In this document: piece after piece, positions 45,457 to 53,370 of the stretch
How the letters are laid out: every line of letters starts with the position of its first letter
Position numbering within the stretch: position 1 is the stretch's first letter
Source of the DNA: CBDDGJ01 sp965227805
Lineage (GTDB): Bacteria > Pseudomonadota > Alphaproteobacteria > RS24
Length of the DNA stretch: 64,000 nt
Reading direction: 5' to 3'
NCBI GenBank assembly: GCA_965227805.1
Contig: CBDDGJ010000003.1
Span: 1,472,220-1,536,219 of the forward strand
The notes under the pieces: generated by a model
The model's input: only the letters and a program-made list of their open reading frames with translations
Databases searched by the model: none
Told to the model about the DNA's origin: nothing
Program-made: the position numbers and the translations under genes

Positions 45457-45542
45457 CTAGTTATTCCTTCAAATAATCCGTGCCATTGCTCTTTAATCAT
45501 AAGCTGGTTTTTTGCTGTGTAAATACAGAACTCTTAGTTGTG

Positions 45543-45806
45543 ATGGCTAATATGAGTGCCAGGGTTAATCCCTACGCAGAAATACTTGATACCGGGCGAT
45601 ATACATCCATTGACGATCTTTCTCGCAAGAGAAAGATCAACCCTTCATACGTTTCCCGCATACTTCGCTTGAATCAGCTGTCACCGCAAATCAAGACCGC
45701 TATTCTGGATGGCACACAACCGCGCCAGTTGAGCCTGCAGGATATGCAAACCCCATTTCCTGATATTTGGGATGAGCAATTAAAGCATTTTGGGTTCGTT
45801 GATTAA
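45543..45806 (+). pseudogene. C-terminal tail of a serine-recombinase-like protein
   Basis: An 87-codon frame with 'GRYTSIDDLSRKRKINPSYVSRILRLNQLSP', 'AILDGTQPRQLSLQDM' and 'PFPDIWDEQLKHF'. This is the helix-turn-helix tail found at the C-terminus of large alphaproteobacterial site-specific recombinases (the INxSYVxRxLRL...LSLxDLxxPFPxxWxxQ pattern). The catalytic and zinc-ribbon domains are absent, so it is a remnant or, less likely, a free-standing small DNA-binding protein. It overlaps the convergent fic gene by 4 bases. Confidence 0.6.
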
Positions 45807-46777
45807 GAGAGCTTTTCTTTGATTTCCTGCAATGTGAAGCGCTGCTTTTTAAGTGCATGAATTTGTTTTATGCGCTCGATCATCTCGGTTGCGTAGAGCT
45901 GATATCCTGCTTCCGTTACCTCAGCCACTTGCAGTAAGCCCTCTTTAGTCCAGTGCCTGATGGTGGAATTGCTCTCTCCAACCTGCTTGGCCAGCTCGCC
46001 GATTTTAAGCAGTTGGTCACTGTCAGCAGGCTCTGCCTCTTCACCAGCAGCAGCTTTCAAATAAATATCCAGAGATCTGTCAACCGCCTTGGCAATGATT
46101 TTGAAATAGTCGTCTTTGGAGCCACCAAGCTGCGCTTTTTCCAATGAGCCAATATAAGCCAAGCGGTCACGCTTTCTAATAATGGCTGCTGGGTAGCCGC
46201 TCATCAGCAAAATCATGTTCATAAGCAAACGTGCGCTACGACCATTACCATCAACAAAGGGGTGAATGGTGACAAGGCGATAATGTGCCTCCGCTGCCAG
46301 CTCAACGGGGTGGAGTCCTTGAGCACATGAAAGCCACTCTGCAAAACCCTGCATTAAATCAGGCACCTTGCGTGGGTTTGGCAAAACAACTGCTGAACCA
46401 GAAATCCTGACGGGTACAGGACGATAATATCCTGCATTTGCGTCATCAATGCCTTTCAAGATCACATCATGGATATGCAAAATATCTTTCTCTGCCAGGC
46501 TTGTGGGCGTGCGCTTCACCTGTTCTTTTACCCAGTCCAACGCATAAGCATGGTTTGTTGCTTCCAAATGCTCGGTAAGGGATTTGCCACCAACGGTGAT
46601 CCCTTTTTCAACGATTAAAGCCGTTTCCCTGCGCGTGAGCGTATTTCCCTCAATCGCATTACTTGTATAGGTGAGCTCTACCCGAAACCAATCATCAAGG
46701 TTCTGGACAAGCGTATCCGGCAATGGGCGAAAGCCATCGAGGCGCTTTTTCTTATCAGTGAGCTTATCAAGTTTCAT
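45803..46777 (-). CDS. Fic-family protein with C-terminal MerR-type HTH
   Basis: Fic domains transfer AMP or other moieties to target hydroxyls. The 324-residue protein has the complete active-site loop HPFVDGNGRSAR with His172, and an N-terminal autoinhibitory motif of class II type, SNAIEGN (39-45), whose glutamate blocks productive ATP binding. From about residue 255 comes a MerR-like DNA-binding segment ('LLKIGELAKQVGESNSTIRHWTKEGLL' in part). A toxin or modifier joined to its own regulator suggests autoregulation, and a dyad lies in its promoter. Neither a separate antitoxin nor the target is visible. Confidence 0.87.
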   Translation of the reverse strand: MKLDKLTDKKKRLDGFRPLPDTLVQNLDDWFRVELTYTSNAIEGNTLTRRETALIVEKGITVGGKSLTEHLEATNHAYALDWVKEQVKRTPTSLAEKDILHIHDVILKGIDDANAGYYRPVPVRISGSAVVLPNPRKVPDLMQGFAEWLSCAQGLHPVELAAEAHYRLVTIHPFVDGNGRSARLLMNMILLMSGYPAAIIRKRDRLAYIGSLEKAQLGGSKDDYFKIIAKAVDRSLDIYLKAAAGEEAEPADSDQLLKIGELAKQVGESNSTIRHWTKEGLLQVAEVTEAGYQLYATEMIERIKQIHALKKQRFTLQEIKEKLS

Positions 46778-46782
46778 ACATT

Positions 46783-46813
46783 AAACCATAAACTATAACG
46801 TGACGGTTTTCAA
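46783..46813 (-). promoter_or_regulatory. fic promoter with MerR-style dyad
   Basis: On the fic strand, TTGAAA (46813-46808) and TATGGT (46790-46785) are spaced by 17 bases. The inverted repeat AAACCAT-N13-ACGGTTT (46783-46809, one mismatch per arm) fills the spacer, where MerR-family regulators bind. Transcription would start about 46778, one base before the ATG at 46777. With no ribosome site present, that implies a leaderless mRNA. The fused MerR-type HTH of Fic is the natural candidate regulator. Confidence 0.5.
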
Positions 46814-46958
46814 GCCTATTCTGATACCTTCGTGAAATTTCACCGAGCACTCTGAATTTTTTTCAAAAAAATTTGCTCCCACCAAAGCCCCACATCTCGA
46901 GGACTTTTTCTTTTTTGCGCCCTGAGTAACGCACCAATTTTCAGGGTCTCCAGTGAGT

Positions 46959-47023
46959 TTTCACCAGTCGAGTTGAAGCGTTCCCAAGCGGTTTGGGTTC
47001 GCCGCAACTCAAAAATGGTGAAA
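46959..47023. repeat. Long imperfect hairpin upstream of the ABC operon
   Basis: Three nested stems fall in one 65-bp stretch: TTTCACCA/TGGTGAAA (46959-46966 and 47016-47023), GAGTTG/CAACTC (46970-46975 and 47005-47010) and CCCAA/TTGGG around a 5-base loop. No T-run follows, so it is not a classic terminator. It lies in the 399-bp gene-free stretch between fic and the ABC operon (46778-47176). It could be an RNA leader element, a mobile-element relic or a recombination site. A TTGACA (47048-47053) with a weak -10 region follows it. Confidence 0.5.
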
Positions 47024-47176
47024 TCAAATGAGCAAAAACAACTATGATTGACAGTTTAGCCTTAATAATGCTAGTTTTATCGGAGTGGTGTGCTAAAATT
47101 TGATATTATCAGTATGCCAAATGCCAACTTAGTTTACAGTGGGGTGGTTATTTGCCGCTTTAAAGGAGGATAGAGG

Positions 47177-48163
47177 GTGTCAGCTAGTCAATTTAAAAAA
47201 ATATTTTTGCTTATTGTTTTGGTCCTGGTGACTTATTTTGGGATACAATATTGGAAGGAAGAAACCTCGCCAGAGACAGGGCTAACGGAGATACGAGTTG
47301 CTCAGACGGGTGATTTCCTTATCTATGCGGGCTTGTATTTGGCGCAAGGTGGCGGTTTTTTTGAAAATAATGGTTTATCGGTTAGTATTACGAATACGGG
47401 AGGGGATGAGAAATCGGTCGCGGCCATCCTGTCCAAGCAGGCTGATTTAGGGGTAGGAGATCCAACTTTTGCTGCCATTGCTAATCAGCGCGGACAAGAC
47501 GTAAAAGTTATTGCAGGGCTTGTCAATGGCGCTCCCTTTTGGGGCATTACTTATGATGAACAGACGGTCAATGATTATAAAAGCTCAGGGCTAAGCAATC
47601 TAAAAGTAGCAACATTCCCTGCTCCATCAACAGCATATGTATTACAGGAAAATATGTTCCGCTCAGAAGGCTTAGAGCCTAACATTGTAGAAGGCGCATT
47701 TGGCAGCCTCGCTGGCATTCTTGAAAGGGGAGGGGCTCAAATTGCATTAGAGCTTGAACCGAATGTATCAACAGCACAAGAAAGAGGGGCGACGGTACTT
47801 TATTCTCTGGCAGAAAGATATGGTGATTTTGCGATTACGGGTATTACAGTAACCGCAGAATATGCTGTTGAAAACTCCGAGAGCTTATCTGCATTTTGTC
47901 AGGCTCTAGCAGAGGCCTATCGTTTTGCCCGAGAAGATATTGATGGCGCCACGCGTATTTTAGTAGAAAAATTTCCTGAATTGGAGGAAAAGGTCGTTCG
48001 CAACGCTGTCTTACGTATGGCAGCAGAAAATATCATCCCGGAAACGCCCGTTATTTCTGAAGCCGCATGGAGAAAAGCTATAGAATTACGTGTTAAAGCT
48101 GGTGATATTGAAGATGCTGAAAGGGCGATGAAAGTTCTTGATAATCAATTTGTAGGTAATTAA
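47177..48163 (+). CDS. ABC transporter substrate-binding protein (NMT1/SsuA-like)
   Basis: A 328-residue binding protein with a short N-terminal hydrophobic segment (about 7-24) acting as signal or anchor. 'EIRVAQTGDFLIYAGLYLAQ', GVGDPTFAAIANQRG and 'VKVIAGLVNGAPFWGI' follow the NMT1/THI5-like fold used for sulfonates, nitrate and thiamine-precursor uptake. An AAAGGAGG site lies 7 bases before the GTG start. It heads an operon with a 698-codon gene, an ATPase and a permease. The substrate is not predictable from sequence alone. Confidence 0.85.
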   Translation: MSASQFKKIFLLIVLVLVTYFGIQYWKEETSPETGLTEIRVAQTGDFLIYAGLYLAQGGGFFENNGLSVSITNTGGDEKSVAAILSKQADLGVGDPTFAAIANQRGQDVKVIAGLVNGAPFWGITYDEQTVNDYKSSGLSNLKVATFPAPSTAYVLQENMFRSEGLEPNIVEGAFGSLAGILERGGAQIALELEPNVSTAQERGATVLYSLAERYGDFAITGITVTAEYAVENSESLSAFCQALAEAYRFAREDIDGATRILVEKFPELEEKVVRNAVLRMAAENIIPETPVISEAAWRKAIELRVKAGDIEDAERAMKVLDNQFVGN

Positions 48164-48187
48164 TCTGACCAAAGCGGATTATGATTG

Positions 48188-50281
48188 ATGAAGATCATTG
48201 TCCATATTCCCAGCCATAGCTTACTTTATTTGCCGCTTTACTATCTAGAACACCATTGGGGCACTTTACGCGTCGATGCAATAAAAAAATTACATTTAGG
48301 TCATAGAGTGCTAAACACTGAAATCACTTTAGAAGTTAGAGCTTTAGATGATGATAAAGGTGATAGAGGCTGCATAGAAAAAGTAACCAAGAATACTAAC
48401 GCGGGAAATGAATTTCACATTGCTTTGGCCGACCCATTTTCTGTAAATTATGGAGATAGTGTAAGAATTGTTGGTGGTTTCATTAAAGCCCCGCCTTTTT
48501 GGGTGGTTAGCCCTAAAGGGGACGAAGGAAAAGGGTTTCGTACGGTAAATTTGATTGCTAAAACGATACTTAAAGAGCATCGTCTTCAAACTGGTGCCGT
48601 CAGTATTCTAGTCGTTGAATCTGGCATAATGTTCAACAATCTAGAAGAACGTGAATATAAATATGAATACATTATATCCTTAATGTCCTCAGAAAATAAA
48701 TCGGGTGATAATCATGACCTCATACTCAATATTTCTACTTGTATTTCTATGCAGCATAATGGCTATAATATCATTCCTTTATCCAAGGCTTATTTTAGCA
48801 ACTTCTTACCCAATGAATCTCACATTGCTTTGCCCTACCCATTTCCTGTAAGTTATGGAGGGAGGGTAAGAATTGGTGGTGGTTTCATTAAAACCCCGCC
48901 TTTTTGGGTGGTTAGCCCTAAAGGAACCAAACACTACCTCCACACATATGGAAAAGGGTTTCGCACGGCAAATTTGATTGCTAAAACGATACTTGATGCG
49001 CATCGTCCTCAAACTGGTGCCACCAGTATTCTAGTCGTTGAATCTGACATAAGATTCACCAAGCCAGAAGAAAACGATGATCCCATTGAGGTAGGAAGTG
49101 AACATGAACACATTATGTCCTCAGAAAATGAATCGGATGATAATCATAATCATGCCCTCATACTCGATATTCCTACTTGCATTCTTATGCAACATAATGG
49201 CTATAATATCGTTCGTTTATCCAAGGCTTATTTTAACAACTTCTTAACCACAGCATTTATTACGCCTAAAAAAGAGGATGATTCGATCTCAGATGACTAT
49301 TTAAAGATGCTACTATATTCTGTTCAGAGAATAGTGGACATTTTGCAAAATGATAATAAAAATGATAATATTGAACACGAAGCTAAGGAAATAGTTAAGA
49401 TCATTGTTAAAAAAATAAGTGATGAAAACCCTTCAAATATTAAATTAGTGGACAAGGGAAACAAAATTCGTCTAAAGCAGGGCAACCATAATTATGCTGT
49501 CGCATACGCTCATTTTAACGAAATGGTAATAAATTTTATTAAAAAGCATAAAGTTTATAATATTGATAAATATTTAAGAATCGGATGGCGAGATAGATTT
49601 TCAATTTTCAAGATTGCTCCGAGCAATTTCCTCTGCAGCAACAATCAAAAGAAATATGCAACTACAGGGGAAGATGAAGGTGTAAATATATTTGCTACAA
49701 TTACGAAATACACGAATATCCTCAATGACATATATTCTCGTATAATCAGACAGATCATGATCATCTTGGTTATAAGCATAGTATATTTGTTAAATGAGAT
49801 TTCGCGGAATAAAATTTATTCTTTTGTCTCAAATCCAACCACATATACATATAGTGCTTTGAGGTCGGAGTTTTCATGGTCACAGCTAAGCCTTACTTTC
49901 CTAATAGCATTTCTAAGCACGTTTGTGATTGACAGAATAGCGAATTTCTTGTCAGAAGTAAACGTCTGGAGAGAGCGTATCTTGTCACCGAGATATATGT
50001 CACACCTAGTAAACAATGTCTTTCTTGATATGCTTGCTATCATACTGTCTATACTCTTATTCATATGGAATCGTGTCATACTGTCTATACTCTTATTCAT
50101 ATGGAATCGTGTCATACTGTCTATACTCTTATTCATATGGACTATTGTGATGCTTTCTTTAGATTTCTTCTTCTGTCCGCTAGATTGGGTAGCCGCAAGA
50201 CTTGACCCTGCATATGAATACTTGTTATTTAGCATAGCTGATTTAGTCAAAACTATACATAGCAGCCTTTGGAAAAGGTAA
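48188..50281 (+). CDS. Unrecognised membrane protein with duplicated binding-protein-like units
   Basis: I do not recognise this 697-residue protein as a whole. It has no signal peptide. Two tandem units (about 77-206 and 212-347, period 135) share 'VRI-GGFIK-PPFWVVSPKG', 'NLIAKTIL', 'SILVVES' and QHNGYNI--LSKAYF-NFL. The first unit lines up with the preceding substrate-binding protein (ADPF / VRIVGGFIKAPPFW against GDPTF / VKVIAGLVNGAPFW). A charged helical middle (about 365-510) leads to a membrane region of about four to six helices (about 520-690), which includes three copies of ILSILLFIWNRV. ATG 48188 is used. Its position between binding protein and ATPase argues for a role in the same transport or sensing system. 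Confidence 0.6.
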   Translation: MKIIVHIPSHSLLYLPLYYLEHHWGTLRVDAIKKLHLGHRVLNTEITLEVRALDDDKGDRGCIEKVTKNTNAGNEFHIALADPFSVNYGDSVRIVGGFIKAPPFWVVSPKGDEGKGFRTVNLIAKTILKEHRLQTGAVSILVVESGIMFNNLEEREYKYEYIISLMSSENKSGDNHDLILNISTCISMQHNGYNIIPLSKAYFSNFLPNESHIALPYPFPVSYGGRVRIGGGFIKTPPFWVVSPKGTKHYLHTYGKGFRTANLIAKTILDAHRPQTGATSILVVESDIRFTKPEENDDPIEVGSEHEHIMSSENESDDNHNHALILDIPTCILMQHNGYNIVRLSKAYFNNFLTTAFITPKKEDDSISDDYLKMLLYSVQRIVDILQNDNKNDNIEHEAKEIVKIIVKKISDENPSNIKLVDKGNKIRLKQGNHNYAVAYAHFNEMVINFIKKHKVYNIDKYLRIGWRDRFSIFKIAPSNFLCSNNQKKYATTGEDEGVNIFATITKYTNILNDIYSRIIRQIMIILVISIVYLLNEISRNKIYSFVSNPTTYTYSALRSEFSWSQLSLTFLIAFLSTFVIDRIANFLSEVNVWRERILSPRYMSHLVNNVFLDMLAIILSILLFIWNRVILSILLFIWNRVILSILLFIWTIVMLSLDFFFCPLDWVAARLDPAYEYLLFSIADLVKTIHSSLWKR
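48416..49240 (+). repeat. Tandem duplication of a ~405-bp coding unit
   Basis: Bases 48416 to about 48810 and 48821 to about 49240 encode two copies of a ~135-residue unit. DNA similarity is strong in blocks, for example around 48484-48520 and 48889-48925, and weaker in the acidic linker. This points to an internal duplication young enough to be visible at nucleotide level. Confidence 0.8.
50041..50141 (+). repeat. 36-bp tandem repeat, 2.8 copies, encoding membrane-helix units
   Basis: A 36-base unit (starts at 50041, 50077 and 50113; begins CATACTGTCTATACTC) is repeated nearly perfectly. The last copy diverges after about 29 bases. Each unit adds 12 residues, ILSILLFIWNRV, to the hydrophobic C-terminus of the 698-codon gene. 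The unit is a multiple of three, so copy-number change would alter helix length without breaking the frame. Confidence 0.92.
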
Positions 50282-50286
50282 TATAA

Positions 50287-51090
50287 GTGCTTGACGAAAA
50301 TTTATTAAGTGTTTCAGGGTTAAAAGTCGGGTTTCGGGATACGCTAAGCAGTGGAGAAGATCGCTTTGTTGACGTCATTCGGGATTTATCGTTTGCTATC
50401 AAGGAAAAAGAAATATGTGCTCTTATAGGCACAAGCGGATGTGGTAAAACAACCCTCATAAAAGCGATGATCGGCCTACTTGACCCCATTGGCGGCAACA
50501 TTGAATTTTCAGATAAAAATGATCCATCGCTCATATGGTATGCGCCACAAACGCCGCTGCTTATTGATTTTCGGACCGTGGAGGAAAATATTCTTCTCTC
50601 GCGGGAGCTAAGGCGAAACATCACAATAACTGACCGTGAAGAATGTGATGACATCATAAAAAAAATAGGATTGGAAGAATCCAGATTTAAACCTCCTAAT
50701 GAATTATCCGGAGGTATGCGGAGACGCGTATCTTTGGCGCAGGCTTTATTTTCCGAAAGCAAGTTTTTGCTGCTGGATGAACCTTTTGCGGAATTAGATT
50801 TGTCAACACGATTACGAGCTGAAAAAACTGTAGAAGCAATAGTGCGGCAATCGCATAAGACGGTTCTGATGGCTTCACATGATATTGACAGTGTTGCAAG
50901 ACTATCTGACCGTGTTCTCGTTATGGCCGGTGCCCCCTATTTTGCATCACAAATTGTGGCGATCGATAAATTATTTCTACCAGAGGAAAATACAGTACAG
51001 AAGCGACAAAAAACTTCTAATCTACGAACCGCGATGGATTCTATTTATAAAGCGACGCTTGATGTTGTGGAATTGAAAAATGAAAACTAA
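50287..51090 (+). CDS. ABC transporter ATP-binding protein (NitT/TauT type)
   Basis: A 267-residue ATPase with Walker A GTSGCGKTT (48-56), Q-loop Q88, signature LSGGM (140-144), Walker B LLLDEP (161-166) and H-loop region MASHDID. It energises the permease encoded just downstream, with which it overlaps by 11 bases. The GTG start has AAAGG at 8 bases' distance, right after the 698-codon gene, so the four genes read as one transcript. Confidence 0.92.
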   Translation: MLDENLLSVSGLKVGFRDTLSSGEDRFVDVIRDLSFAIKEKEICALIGTSGCGKTTLIKAMIGLLDPIGGNIEFSDKNDPSLIWYAPQTPLLIDFRTVEENILLSRELRRNITITDREECDDIIKKIGLEESRFKPPNELSGGMRRRVSLAQALFSESKFLLLDEPFAELDLSTRLRAEKTVEAIVRQSHKTVLMASHDIDSVARLSDRVLVMAGAPYFASQIVAIDKLFLPEENTVQKRQKTSNLRTAMDSIYKATLDVVELKNEN

Positions 51091-51844
51091 CGTTAAAAAA
51101 ATACTGCCCATATTATTGCTTCTATTGGTTTTAGCGGCAATCTGGGAAGTAACAGCGACAGATAGAATAACCTTCTTTTTCTCAAAGCCGAGTGAAATTG
51201 GCGTCGCTCTTATTGATGATATCAAAAGCGGGCGAGCTATCTCTGATTTTATCTTTAGTTTTTACGCTACAATTTTGGGCTTATCCATTGGTATCATATT
51301 CGGAATGCTATCAGGATTTATAACCTTTGTTATACCGAAAATCAGGTTCATTGTTTTTACGCTTGTTTCACTCTTTCTTGCGCTACCCATTCTCGCTATT
51401 GCGCCAATGTTTCTCATTTGGTTTGGGACGGGACTGGCTCTTAAAATATCGCTTGCAACACTAATGGTATCGCTATTAATGGCATCAGAGACAATCAATG
51501 CTCGAAAACAAGTCAGTAAAACACTTTATGACTGGAAATATGCTAACAAAATTTCAGATTTTATATTCGCACGGAAAATTACCATTCCATATATTATTCA
51601 ATATATATTTAGTAAATTACCAGCGGCTGCAAATACGGCTTTTCTCGGTGTGTTTGTCGGCGAATTTATAGCTGCTGACCGCGGTGTAGGATATCGAATA
51701 TTGCGTGCGGGCAGTCTATATCAGATAGATCATGTGCTTGCCTCAACAATATCAGCACTGCTATTGCTTTTAACTATACAATTACTAACTTATGTCGTTT
51801 CTGCAGCAGTGACGCAATTTGTTCAGCGAAGTTCGATTGATTAA
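51080..51844 (+). CDS. ABC transporter permease (NitT/TauT type)
   Basis: A 254-residue inner-membrane protein with about six helices. The EAA-type coupling loop is present in altered form around 'YANKISDFIFARKITIPYIIQYI' and 'LPAAANTAFLGVFVGEFIAADRGVGY', the usual BPD_transp_1 layout of nitrate/sulfonate/taurine permeases. It overlaps the ATPase gene by 11 bases. With the binding protein at 47177 it completes an importer. Confidence 0.9.
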   Translation: MKTNVKKILPILLLLLVLAAIWEVTATDRITFFFSKPSEIGVALIDDIKSGRAISDFIFSFYATILGLSIGIIFGMLSGFITFVIPKIRFIVFTLVSLFLALPILAIAPMFLIWFGTGLALKISLATLMVSLLMASETINARKQVSKTLYDWKYANKISDFIFARKITIPYIIQYIFSKLPAAANTAFLGVFVGEFIAADRGVGYRILRAGSLYQIDHVLASTISALLLLLTIQLLTYVVSAAVTQFVQRSSID

Positions 51845-51877
51845 GGGGCTGACATAGATAAGGGTTTGTTTTTGGGG

Positions 51878-51906
51878 TTGACCAGAATTGCGGAATAGAT
51901 TATATT
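51878..51906 (+). promoter_or_regulatory. Promoter of the radical SAM gene
   Basis: TTGACC (51878-51883) and TATATT (51901-51906) are separated by exactly 17 bases, between the permease stop and the radical SAM start. It should give a transcript of the radical SAM gene independent of the transporter operon. Read-through from the operon remains possible because no terminator is seen in between. Confidence 0.55.
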
Positions 51907-51924
51907 TCGAATCTGGAGATGAAT

Positions 51925-53139
51925 ATGGCTGCAGTAGCAGGTTCGAAAGGTAAAATTAATACTGACTGTGCTCGCAAGGGTGGGGTGCAGGTTTCAGTCG
52001 TGGCTGATTTAATGAATGGTAACGCTTCACCGGCTGAAGCTGCGGAGAGGTTGTTGCAGAACGCTTCCTTGCGGGAAATTGGTATAGATACCAACATGAT
52101 TTGCAACCTAAATTGCCAATATTGCTATCTTGGTGATCGGAAAGAAGAAAAAGGAAGCGCAGATTTTGTCCAGCTTGCGGATAAGTTAAAAAGCTTGGCA
52201 GCGACAGAAACCAAACTCTTTGCATTTATTGGTAAAGAGCCACTTTCAGATGATAGGGCAACGAGATTAATTGAAGCACTGGGATATCTCCGTAATAAGC
52301 AGCGCATGAATTTTAGAACAGGCATGGTAACCAATGGAACACTGGTTGATCGTTGGATTGACCGGCTGGTTGATGCACAATTATCATATCTTGATATTTC
52401 AATTGATGGAATTTCTGACTTGCAAAACAAATTACGTGGCGATGCCGTTACCGATCGGATTATGGCTGGTATAAATACTGTTGTAAATTCGCCTCTGAGA
52501 GAGAATTTTGCCACTGCCACAGTCTTAACAGAAGCATCGATCCGCGATTATCCTGAATTTGTCTCCAGAATGTTTGACAAGGGTGTTGTTACCTGTTTTT
52601 CTAGCCCCGTTCTTCGTTTCGCGATGTCCAATCAAGTTGCCGATATTGCCATTTCGTTAGATGAAATATTAAAACTTTGCGAAGCGTTGAGCAACAGTAA
52701 TGCCTTAACAAAAGACAGGCAAGTCATTATTGATTTGCCTTACCGTTATTCATGGGCAATGCTTAACAGCGGTAACATACCGCTGGAACAGTTGCGTGAG
52801 GATTCGTATGAGGCTCTTCACTGGAATCCTCAACAGGGAATATATTTAAAACTTAATCCTTTTCCTTTCTCATATTGGCGTGCTTTACGTGTAACACATG
52901 ATGGTCATGCAATTTTGAATATGGATCTTGCTGCTCATATTGCTTATTCAACCGGAACAATCGAGTATACAGATATAGATAGCGATGTTTTCACAAAGAA
53001 TTTCGAAACAGGCATTTCTATCATGAGTGCGTTTATTAAGCAGCATATTGAAACTTCTTCTCATGATGCGAAACTTTTTGAACGCAACCTGAATGGGCAA
53101 TATTTGGATTTCCAAAAATTGGTTGCAATTGCCGCTTAG
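51925..53139 (+). CDS. Radical SAM enzyme
   Basis: A 404-residue radical SAM protein. The cluster motif CNLNCQYC supplies C60, C64 and C67 (CX3CX2C), and the GGEP motif appears as GKEP (103-106). The barrel continues with MVTNGTLVD and LDISIDG. Only two further cysteines are seen downstream, so there is no SPASM or twitch auxiliary-cluster domain. ATG 51925 is preferred because GGAG is 6 bases upstream; ATG 51919 abuts the GGAG. The neighbouring transporter suggests a modified small molecule or peptide as substrate. No obvious precursor peptide was found nearby. Confidence 0.83.
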   Translation: MAAVAGSKGKINTDCARKGGVQVSVVADLMNGNASPAEAAERLLQNASLREIGIDTNMICNLNCQYCYLGDRKEEKGSADFVQLADKLKSLAATETKLFAFIGKEPLSDDRATRLIEALGYLRNKQRMNFRTGMVTNGTLVDRWIDRLVDAQLSYLDISIDGISDLQNKLRGDAVTDRIMAGINTVVNSPLRENFATATVLTEASIRDYPEFVSRMFDKGVVTCFSSPVLRFAMSNQVADIAISLDEILKLCEALSNSNALTKDRQVIIDLPYRYSWAMLNSGNIPLEQLREDSYEALHWNPQQGIYLKLNPFPFSYWRALRVTHDGHAILNMDLAAHIAYSTGTIEYTDIDSDVFTKNFETGISIMSAFIKQHIETSSHDAKLFERNLNGQYLDFQKLVAIAA

Positions 53140-53175
53140 ACGACAATAAATCAAGATATAACTCGCCAAACAGAT

Positions 53176-53370
53176 TTACGGTTGATTGTGCCACAGGAAA
53201 TGTATTGGTTCTTTACAGCCTAAGAATTTTCTACGGAAAGCAATGCCGTAAAACATATTTTTATAGTCTTGTGGACCCAAAAGGTTGTCAATCGCAAGCT
53301 CAACAACGGCACGTTCTACATGTTTGGGAACGCGATCTTTGAGGATTCGCTTCTTCCGGATAACCTCTCG
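53176..53370 (-). pseudogene. Possible IS481-like transposase N-terminal remnant
   Basis: The minus strand reads 'KKRILKDRVPKHVERAVVELAIDN', which resembles the helix-turn-helix start of IS481-type integrase-core transposases ('...LKNRVxxxVExAVVxLAIxxP'). It then degrades into unrelated sequence before a stop. IS copy B begins directly next to its 5' side at 53371. Similarity covers only about 25 residues, so this is a weak call. Confidence 0.35.

Noticed and set aside
46959..47023. Hairpin as an integron attC site
   Set aside because: The conserved RYYYAAC / GTTRRRY core sites are not present at the stem ends and there is no integron integrase in the window.
51845..51924. RiPP precursor peptide gene before the radical SAM gene
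   Set aside because: No start codon with ribosome site and plausible leader/core peptide is present in the 80 bp; the stretch is explained by a promoter.
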